This document shows positions 55,543 to 64,000 of a DNA stretch of 64,000 nucleotides, piece by piece. The first letter of the stretch is position 1. Each line of letters starts with the position of its first letter. The position numbers and the translations under genes are program-made. The DNA is from Hordeum vulgare subsp. vulgare (Eukaryota > Streptophyta > Magnoliopsida > Poales > Poaceae), in contig NC_058522.1 in assembly GCF_904849725.1 (NCBI RefSeq), forward strand, positions 431,301,529-431,365,528. Direction: 5' to 3'. Under the pieces are notes generated by a model. The model made no database searches, had not been told where the DNA came from, and saw nothing but the letters and a program-made list of their open reading frames with translations.

Positions 55543-56343
55543 CTTTTCCCTTTTCTATCTCTGAAAATTTCTGAAATTTTTAGTGACTCTAAGGAAAAGT
55601 GAATAAGGCTCAACGAAACTCGTAGCAACTACTCCAACAAGTGCCTAGAGGCCATATTACGCATCAAAACTACTTGGGACGAGCTAAAATTAGCATGAAA
55701 AGCTCAAGAACATGGTCACCAAGGCAGCAAAAATACGCGAAGTATAAGGCACTAGAGCAAATACTAATTGGACCAATGGAGGAGTCACTTACCAAGGAGT
55801 AATTTCCCCAAAACAGTTCGGAGAATGGTGCTTTGAGCAAAAGAGACCGAAAATCCCAGCAAGAGGAGCAAGAACACGGGTTTGAGCTACGAAATGATTT
55901 TTTCTGGAGGTAGGAGAAGCAGATGGGAGCTAGAATGAGTGGAGGGGGTGCACGTGGGCCCCACAAGCCAGGTAGGGGCGGCCAGGGGGGTGCCCGCACC
56001 TCCAGGGCTTATGGCCCACTGGTGCAGCCCCCAGACTAGCTCTTCGTCTCAGTATTTTTCAAAAATTCCATAAAAAATCATACTTGATTTTCAGGACGTT
56101 CGGAGAACTTTTATTTTCGGGGTACTTTTCTACCGGACGCTAAAATAGAAAACACGGAAAACTAAACTAAATCTATCATTTTTGTTCTAAGCAACCTAAA
56201 GTGAAAGCTTGGAACACAGGTTTGCGACTCCTCGTTTCATCCATCTCATGGTCATCGAAAGAAATCCGTCAATGAGGTTGATCAAGTCTCCTTGACAAAC
56301 TTTTTCGAATCGCAAAAGAGAACGGAGAATTTTCGAATAGTTA
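55543..56343 (-). promoter_or_regulatory. element B LTR-like leader before ORF2
   Basis: Same design as in C: hairpin with arms about 55954-55983 and 55991-56018 ('cccacaagcc' type), then a 232-bp intron candidate with donor TTG|GTAAGTGA (55792) and acceptor ATTTTCAG (55561), then ORF2. Conservation of both splice signals in two diverged copies supports a spliced 5' UTR for ORF2. Confidence 0.6.
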
Positions 56344-59137
56344 CTAGGTCACCTCAATGGGGATGTGTATCTTCCCAACAAGCAAATCATACTTCATCTT
56401 AACAGGAGGAATAGGGCATTCAAAGCTCCCAATAAGAATCGATGAAGTTTTTTCGATAGCATTGATGCAATGTACGAGATATTGTTTCTTCAGAAAGTGC
56501 ACTGTATGCTCATTACCGTTGACATGGAAAGTGACATTGCCTTTGTTGCAATCTATAACAGCCCCTGCGGTGTTTAAAACGGGTCTTCCAAGGATGACCG
56601 CCATGGCATCATCCTCGGGAATATCCAGAATAACAAAGTCCATTAAGATAGTAATGTTAGCAACCACAACAGGCACATCCTCGCAAATGTCGATAGGGAA
56701 AGCAGTTGATTTGTCGGCCATTTGCAGAGAGATTTTAGTGGGTGTCAACTTATCCAGTTCAAGCCTACGATAAAGAGAGAGAGAGAGGCATAACACTAAC
56801 ACCGGCTCCAAGGTCGCATAAAGTAGTTCTAACGTAGTTTCCTTTAATGGAGCAAGGTATAGTGGGCACTCCGGGATCACCTAGTTTCTTAGGAGTTCCA
56901 CTCTTGAAGGTATAATTAGCGAGCATGGTGGAAATCTAAACCTCGGGTATCCTCCTCTTATTAGTCACAATATCCTTCATGTACTTAGCATACGGAGACA
57001 TTTTGACATGTCTGTCAAACGCATTTGCAGAAAGACAGGTCTGATCATTTCAACAAAGCGCTCAAAATCCTCATCATCCTTTTTCTTGGATGGTTTGGGA
57101 GGAAAGGGCATGGGTTTCTGAACCCATGGTTCATTTCTTTACCGTGCTTCCTAGCAGCGAAGTCATTCTTATTGTATCTTCTATTCTTAGGTTGTGGGTT
57201 ATCAAGATCAACAGGTTCAATCTCCACATCCTTTTCATTGCCAGGGTGAGCATCATCATGAACATCACTATTGATATTATCGTTAGGCTCATGTTCATCA
57301 CCAGATTGCATTTCAGCATCAGAGACAGAGACATCGTTTGGACTCTCAGGTGTAGCAGCAATAGGGTTGCTAGCGTGCAGGTTCCTATCATCTTTCTTCC
57401 TCTTTCTAGGATGACTAGGTGCATCAGTGCTAACTCCTTAAGAATCTTGTTCAATCCTCTTAGGATTTCCCTCAGGATACAAAGGTTCGTGAATCATTCT
57501 ACCGCCTCTAGTGACGACTCTGACAGAATTGTCATTCAACTCATTGAGCAAGTCATTCTGAGCTTTAAGTACTTGTTCTACTTGAGTAGTAACCATAGAG
57601 GCATGTTTACTCAGAAGTTTAAGATCATTGACATTTCTGTCCACACAAGCACTTAAATGACTAAGCATACGAGCATTCTGTTCCAATTGTCTACTAACAT
57701 AATCATTGAAACTCTGTTGTTTGGCAACAAAGTTATCAAATTCATCCAGGCATAAGCTAGCAGGTTTATCAAAAGGAATATCACTCTCATCAAACCTACG
57801 CAGAGAATTTACTTCTACTACATGTATCGGGTTATCAAGACCATGGATCTCTTCGATAGGTGGTAGATTTTTGACATCTTCAGATTTAATGCCTTTCTCT
57901 CGCATAGATTTCTTAGCTTCTTGCATATCTTCGGGACTGAGGAATAGAATACCTCTTTTCTTCAGAGTTGGCTTAGGAGGTGGTTCGGGAATAGTCCAAG
58001 CATTCTCATTGCACAAGATGTTATTCAATAGGATCTCAGCTTGTTCTACAGTTCGTTTCCTAAAAACACAACCAGCATAACTATCTAGGTGGTCTTTGGA
58101 AGCATCGGTAAGTCCATTATAGAAGATATCAAGTATTTCATTCTTCTCAAGAGGGTGATCAGGCAAAGCATTCAGTAGCTGGATGAGCCTCCCCCAAGCT
58201 TGTGGGAGACTCTCTTCTTCAGCTTGAGCAAAGTTGTATATTTCCTGCAAGGCAGCTTGCTTCTTATGGGCAAGGAAATATTTTTCCGAGAAGTAGTAGA
58301 CCATATCCTGGGGGCTACGCACACAACCAGGAGCAAGGGAAGTGAACCAGGTCTTAGCATCATCCTTTAGCGAGAAAGGAAACAACTTGAGGATATAGTA
58401 GTGGTGAATCTTTTCCTCACTAGTGAATAGGGTGGCTATATCGCGCAGTTTGGTAAGATGGGCTACAACCGTTTCAGACTCATAACCGTGAAAAGGGTCA
58501 GATTCGACCAGAGTGATTAACTCAGGGTCGACAGAGAATTCATAATCCTTATCGGTCACAAAGATAGGCGAAGTAGCAAACTTGGGGTCATATTTCATCC
58601 TAGCGTTCATAGATTTTTTTTCCACTTGCGCAGTAAATTCTCAACATCATAACTATCCTTACACGCAAGAAAATCCTCAGCTATCTCTCCCTCCATAACA
58701 TAACGCTCAGGCATAACAGGAATATCAGGCAATATAGCAAGTTCTACTTCAATAGTATCAGCAGTTTCAGAAGTATCATCACATCTAGCAGCAACTCTAG
58801 CAATTTGTGCATCAAGGAATGCACCTAGTGGCAAAGCAGTATCAGGCATGGCATCATCAGACAAAGCAGTATCAAGCATAGCATCATCAGGCAAAGCAGT
58901 ATCAATCATAGCATCATCATGCAAAGCAGTATCAAGCATAGCATAATCATAAGCATCATGGGCAGCAGAAGTAGCATCTTCAAGCACAGGCGACATATCA
59001 AGATTTCTAGCAGGAGGTGGTGTCGCAAACTTACTCATAACTGAAGGTGAATCAAGTGCAGAGCTAGATGGCAGTTCCTTACCCGTCCTCGTAGTTGAGG
59101 GCAAGACTTTAGTTCTTGGATCTCTCAGATTCTTCAT
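56344..59137 (-). pseudogene. element B gag and aspartic protease
   Basis: Starts MKNLRDPRTKVLPSTTRTG at 59137 with a shorter version of the coding minisatellite (AMLDTALHDDAMIDTALPDD). Lesions: a frameshift at an A-run near 58615-58622 (minus strand), a stop at 57438 where C has Gln, and a further shift beside a CT-repeat near 56785 just after the protease Asp region. Protease ends ILGRPVLNTAGAVIDC and IHIPIEVT. Content and order match C. Confidence 0.85.
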
Positions 59138-59188
59138 AGTGACCAGCAGACGTAAATCCCTAAGTGACTCAGAGAATATAGATGTGCC

Positions 59189-59206
59189 TCCCCGGCAACG
59201 GCGCTA
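59189..59206 (-). promoter_or_regulatory. element B primer-binding site (Asp-tRNA type)
   Basis: Minus strand 'tagcgccgttgccgggga', 11 bases inside the 5' LTR end, as in element A. Only one such unit is present here, unlike in C. Confidence 0.85.
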
Positions 59207-59217
59207 GAAAATAGTCT

Positions 59218-60638
59218 TGATAACCCACAAGTATAGGGGGTCGCAACAGTTTTCGAGGGTAGAGTATTCAACCCAAATTTATTGATTCGACTCAAGGGGA
59301 AGCGAAAGAATATTCTCAAGTATTAGCAGTTGAGTTGTCAATTCAACCACACATGAAAGATTGAATATGTGCAGCAAAGTATCAGTAGCAAAGTAGGGTG
59401 ATAGCAGCAGTAGCAACAGTAACCAGTAGTAGCAAAGTGACAGCAGTAGCAACAGAGTAAGAGTAGTGGCAGTGACAGCAGTAGCAGCAAAGTAACATAG
59501 CAAGGACCAGTAGGAAAAACTCGTAGGCATTGGATCAGTGATGGATGATTATGTCGGATATGATTCATCATGTAACAATTATAACACGGAGAGATAAGTA
59601 ACTAGCTCCCGTTCGTCAATCTAATGTAGGCATGTATTCCGTATGTAGTCATACGTGCTTAGGGAAAAGAACTTGCATGGCATCTATTGTCCATCCCTCC
59701 CGTGGCAGCGGGGTCCTAATGGGAACTACGGGATATTAAGGTTCTCCTTTTAATAAAGAACCGGACCAACGCAGTAACACTTGGTGAATACATGAATTCC
59801 TCATACCATGGTCATCTCTGTGAGTGGTTCCGGCTATTGTCACTCCGGGGTTGCCGGGTCATAACACATAGTAGGTGACTACAACTTGCAAGATAGGATC
59901 TAAAACACACATATGTTGGCGACAACATAATAGGTTCAGATATGAAATCATGGCACTTGGGCCTTAGTGACAAGCATTAAGCATGGCAAAGTAGTAGCAA
60001 CATCAATCTCAGAACATAGTGGATACTAGGGATCAATCCCCGTCAAAACTAACTCGATTACATGATAGATGTCATCCAACCCATCACTGTCCAGCAAGCC
60101 TACGATGAGATTACTCACGAACGGTGAAGAGCATCATGGAATTGGCGATGAAGGAAGGTTGATGATGACGATGGCAACGATTTCCCCTCTCCAGAGCCCA
60201 GAACGGACTCCAGATCTGCCCTCCACATGAAGAACAGGAGGTGGCGGCGCCTCCGTATCGTAAAACGCGATGAACTCTTCTCCTTGATTTTTTCGAGACG
60301 AAACGGACTATATAGAGCTGGATTGAGAGGCGGTGGAGCTTTGTGGGCCCCACAAGCCTACCAGGCGCGGCCAGGGGGGCCCGCGCTTGGTGGGTTTATG
60401 GGCTCAAGGCTCCACTTCCTCCGCTGATTCTTGCGCTGGTATTTTTCATAAATCCCGGAAAAATTCTTCGTAAATTTTTAGGTCATTCCGAGAACTTTTA
60501 TTTCTGCGCAAAAACAACACCATGGCAATTCTGCTGAAAACTACGTTAGTCTGGGTTAGTTCCATTCAAATCATGCAAATTAGAGTCCAAAACAAGGGCA
60601 AAAGAGTTCGGAAAAGTAGATACGACGGAGACGTATCG
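59218..60638 (-). repeat. 5' LTR of element B
   Basis: 1421 bp. The first base of the TG terminus has mutated (cgatacg instead of tgatacg, at 60638). The promoter hairpin lies at about 60349-60402 and the TATA motif at about 60308-60315. Confidence 0.95.
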
Positions 60639-62500
60639 GTGTCCAACCACTCGGTGCCCCCACGCCCCGTTGCAGTTCATCGCAAGCGCTCCAGGCGTTC
60701 GCGGCTGCAGCGGTGGATCAAGCACACCATGGCCCACCGGGCCATCTCGGGGCAGGTGACTATGCTCAATTTCGACGAGCCCACCGTCAGCCTTTTCCCA
60801 TCATCGAGCGAAGAATCACTCGGCGACTCTGACTGCGAAAGCAGTGGAGATGTTGTTGAGGCCTTGATGGCCGACACGACTAGGGGAGGCAGCCCCGGTT
60901 TTGCCGCGAAGAATTCTTGTGGGCGTGCTGGTGGAGAGTATCGTCATGGGGATGGCAGCCACCACGTTCTGCAGTCGCTCACAGAGCAACGGCGGGAGGA
61001 ACTTCGGTGGAGGAGCGAATAGGCTCTCCACACCGCCATCACCGGGAACGCCCCATAAGAGATAGTGTTAAAGAATGCACGTCAGGACACTCTAGCCGAG
61101 TGCGAGCGTCATGAGCGACTTCATCAGTCACTCGATGCTCGGGCCGTGAGGGACCAGCCTAGCTCCAGTCGCAATCGCTGGGAGCTATTTCTGAACAATT
61201 GACACCGCCACGTCAAGGTGATGTGAACGCCTCTTCTGAATTTGGCTGCCGCCACTCAGGTTGCTGATTCCATTTAGCCGAGTGAGTCTACGACCGGAGA
61301 AGGCATCCGGCAGATCCACGCTCTGCTGAAGACTGCCATGCAGCAAAACTCTACGGTGGTGCAATCACCATATCGTATCCATAGCATGTTCGTCCAGGCG
61401 GACACAGTGCAGTCGGTTCATAGCCCGCATGCACTCGGAAGGCATCAAAAATCTCCTCCTCTTCCGAGAGGCCCGCACGGAGATCAGCGACATGAACATC
61501 AAGTCTGTAGCAGAACACCTCCTTCGAGGAGTGGTTCACTCAGACACCGGCCCCATGACTGCACACCAAGTCCCAATCGGCACAGGGGTTATGGGGACGA
61601 TGGTTACCAACCCCCACAGTTCAACGCGATGTCCATTATCACACAAAACGTGGTCGACCGATCGCAACGCATGCCATGGAGTATTTGGCCTACAGTATTT
61701 CGGTTGGCACATCCATTAAGCGGAGATCCCCTTCAATTACCAATTTGCCACGGGGATCGGCAAGTTCAATGGCGAATCCAAGCGAGAGAGTTGGCTTGAG
61801 GATTACCGAGTGGCCATCGAGATAGGCGGCAGTGATGACTTCGTTGTGATAAAGCATCTACCCCTCATGCTCGAGGGATCGGCGTGGGCCTAGCTCAACC
61901 AGCTTCCCTCCAACAGTATCCATAGCAGGGGAGACTTAGCATGAGTGTTCACCAAAACATACGTGGCACTTACAAGCACCCGGGCAGTTTAACCGAGCTA
62001 CAACATTGTGTTCAAAAGAGCAACGAGACCCTCCGGGAGTATATCCAGCGGTGGACAACGTTGCACAACATCGTGGAAAACGTCAACGAGCATTAGGTCG
62101 TGTGTGATTTCAAAGTGGGCACTCGGTACAGGGTGCTCATCCTTAAGTTTTACTGATCGGGGGATCTATCCCTCAGTCGGGCAATGGAGAATGCCAATCG
62201 ATACGCGAATGGCAAAGAAGAAGGCCGCCTCCGTAGCGGCAAAGGCCGAGCCAGCGAAGCCTCTCACTCGGGCAATGTCGAGAAACAGAAGCGAAAAGGC
62301 GACCCATTGGGCAAAGACAAAATAGAAGTTGTCCCAGGGAAGAGCCAAAGCAAGCCCAAGAAGAAAAAGAAAGATTGGGCAGGCAAGAAGAAGGCCGAGT
62401 CCAAAGGCCACCTTATGGATCAGCTGTGTCCGCTCCATGCTAGGAAGGACGAGGAGGGGCAGATCATCCCCGCCAAGCACACGGCTTGATACTGTCGCCT
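60639..62500 (+). pseudogene. Tat-lineage element gag, segment 2
   Basis: Continues from 41330. Broken frames show FATGIGKFNGESKRE.WLEDYRVAIEIGG and HLPLMLEGSAWA.LNQLP near 61750-61910, and ANRYANGKEEGRLRSGK near 62190, followed by a Lys-rich tail (KPKKKKKDWAGKKKAESKG). These are the gag landmarks of grass Tat/Retand-type elements. Many stops and shifts; non-functional. Confidence 0.7.
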
Positions 62501-62513
62501 GCTCCAGCACGAG

Positions 62514-63224
62514 ATGAGTGGAGAGCTTTCCAGGGAAAAGAGTGATGGGGACGATCAAGTGGCTACCCCCGGGTATCCTAACATTGAGAAAGTCTTCATG
62601 ATCTTCGCCGATGTGGAGAGCAAGAGCCGATTGAAAGTCATCAATCGGGAGGCAAACATGGTGGCTCGGGCCACCATGAACTACCACGATTGGGCGAAAA
62701 CACTCGTCACATTCGATCAGTCGGACCACCCGGCCAATATTGCTACCCCTCAGAGGCAGGCCTTGGTCGTCGACCCAGTTGTCAATGGGGTTCGACTGCG
62801 AAAGGTCCTCATGGACGGCGGCAACGGCCTCAACATCATCTACATTGACACGCTCAGGGCAATGGACATTCCACTGTCCCAACTGAGCAAGAGCAACATG
62901 CAGTTTCACGGGGTCATCCTTGAGAAGAAGGCCGAATCACTTGGTGAGATCACCCTGAATGTTGTATTTGGCGGTGAGAAGAACTACAGGAAAGAGAGAT
63001 TGATTATGAAGGTCACCGACTTCAAAAGTATTTATCACACCATCCCGAGTAGGCCTACCTACGCACATTTCATGGCCCGACCATGTTACGTATATCTTAA
63101 ACTTAAGTTGCCAGGGCCGAAAGGTGTGACAAGGGTCACCAACAATCAGAAGGTCGCTGAAGAATGCCTACAACAAGGCTCTCGAATCGCCAACAAACAA
63201 GTCCTGGCAGCACAACTCAAATGA
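62514..63224 (+). pseudogene. Tat-lineage element protease region
   Basis: An open frame of 236 codons: PEKVFMIFADVESKSRLKVINREANM-like linker, then VVNGVRLRKVLMDGGNGLNIIYIDTL, where DGGNGLNIIY is the protease active site (Asp kept, usual Ser/Thr-Gly pattern altered), and YHTIPSRPTYAHFMARPCYVYLKLKLPGP, typical of the block before RT in this lineage. A stop follows at 63222. Confidence 0.75.
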
Positions 63225-63479
63225 TACAAGAAGGCGGTGGACACTGCTGATTTGCTCAAGTCCAAGCGACCATCAATTGAGTCAGCCTTCTAGTCGATCG
63301 ACGAGACTAGGAAGGTCCATGTCCACCCGATCGATCCGAGTGCTTGTGCGACAAACATCTCCACTTCACTCGGCGACAAATAGGAAGGCAGGCTCATCCA
63401 GTTCCTCTGTGAGAACTGTGACATCTTTGCATGGAAGCTTTCTGACATGCTGGGTGTTCCCAGGGAACTAGCTCAACAC

Positions 63480-64000
63480 CGTCCCCGAGTGGAATCCAAA
63501 GTCAAGCCCGTTAAGGAGCACTTGCACCGCTCCTGAGAAACGCAAGGCAATCGGCGAAGAGATCACTCGGCTCCTAGCTACCAAGTTCATCCGCGAGGTA
63601 TACCCCTCCAAGTGGTTGGCGAACGTGGTCATGGTGCCTAAGAAGAACAATTCACTTCAAATATGTATTGACTTCAAGCAACTCAATCGAGCCTGCCCGA
63701 AAGACCACTTCCCTCTACCTAGGATAGACCAGATCGTAGATTCAACCGCTGGATGTGAACGCTTGTCGTTCCCGGATGCATACTTCGGGTACCACCCGAT
63801 CCGAATGTATGGTCCTAATGAAATAAAAACGTCCTTCATCACCCCATTCAGGTGTTTTTGCTGCATCACCATCTCATTCAGCCTCAAAAACACTGGGGCC
63901 ACTTTCCAACACATGATCCAAAAGTGTGTGTAGGAATAGATTAGTCGGAACATTGAAGCATACATGGATGACATTGTGGTTAAGTCCAGGAAAGGTTCCG
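63480..64000 (+). pseudogene. Tat-lineage reverse transcriptase, cut by window end
   Basis: RT start in changing frames: VAKRKAIGEEITRLLATKFIREVYPSKWLANVVMVPKKN, then CIDFKQLNRACPKDHFPLPRIDQIVDSTAG, FPDAYFGYHPIRM, KTSFITPF, NTGATFQHMIQKC and the catalytic YMDDIVVKS at 63961. At least one stop (63931-63933) precedes the YMDD. The remainder lies outside. Confidence 0.82.

Larger units (their letters stand above)
41331..60638 (-). mobile_element. non-autonomous Athila-like element B (outer)
   Basis: Minus-strand element with LTRs at 59218-60638 (5') and 41331-42753 (3') and a perfect five-base target duplication 'gtgtc' (41326-41330 and 60639-60643). Without its passenger C it is about 9.1 kb. 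It carries gag, protease and a second ORF but no RT, RNase H or integrase anywhere, so another element must have supplied them. Its LTR ends, primer site and polypurine tract match the style of element A. It inserted into a Tat-lineage element and was later hit by sister element C. Confidence 0.92.

Noticed and set aside
41331..60638. Reading B and C as one large element with four LTRs or as an assembly duplication
   Set aside because: Each LTR pair has its own perfect target duplication (gtgtc and gtcta), opposite orientation, different LTR lengths and many differences, so they are two separate insertions.

Overview
The window is nuclear DNA of a Triticeae grass (wheat, Aegilops or barley type). 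Evidence: a Sukkula LARD LTR, a BARE/WIS/Angela-type Copia element, several Athila-lineage Gypsy elements, Stowaway MITEs, an Au-like SINE, and two intron-containing plant genes. No prokaryotic features, CRISPR arrays or RNA genes were recognised.

Layout. 1-3330 is AT-rich upstream DNA with two Stowaway MITEs, a decayed tandem array, a tandem duplication and a SINE. 3568-7133 (+) is an intact two-exon LRR receptor-like kinase. 7603-11036 (-) is an apparently intact ten-exon BRCT-domain gene in tail-to-tail orientation, with one textbook U12-type AT-AC intron. 11953-12895 is a small putative gene-capturing transposon carrying two exons of a VPS9 Rab-GEF gene. 13453-18341 is a solo Sukkula LTR. 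From 18650 to 39042 runs one PIF/Harbinger transposase gene, split by a Copia element (19213-27849), an Athila-lineage element A (28163-38415) and a Stowaway MITE (38606-38863). From about 40512 to the right edge lies a Tat-lineage Gypsy element. It is interrupted by a non-autonomous Athila-like element B (41331-60638, minus), which itself contains a sister element C in opposite orientation (44301-54469, plus).

How the parts relate. The two host genes occupy about 8 kb; nearly everything from 12 kb onward is nested transposons whose order can be read from target-site duplications. Element A carries gag, protease, RT, RNase H and integrase, with lesions. B and C keep gag, protease and a different second ORF but have no RT, RNase H or integrase, so they must have been mobilised in trans. 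A, B and C share LTR termini, primer-binding site and polypurine tract, plus cis structures that I do not know to be described: a GC-rich hairpin just upstream of the LTR TATA box, an LTR-promoter-like copy of that hairpin before the 3' ORF, a second polypurine tract after that ORF, and conserved non-coding blocks before the 3' LTR. C additionally has LTRs lengthened by 161 bp that contain three old primer-binding-site-like units. These are the most interesting points in the window.

Limits: no similarity search or alignment program was run. Family names rest on recognised motifs. Identity percentages and insertion ages were not computed.
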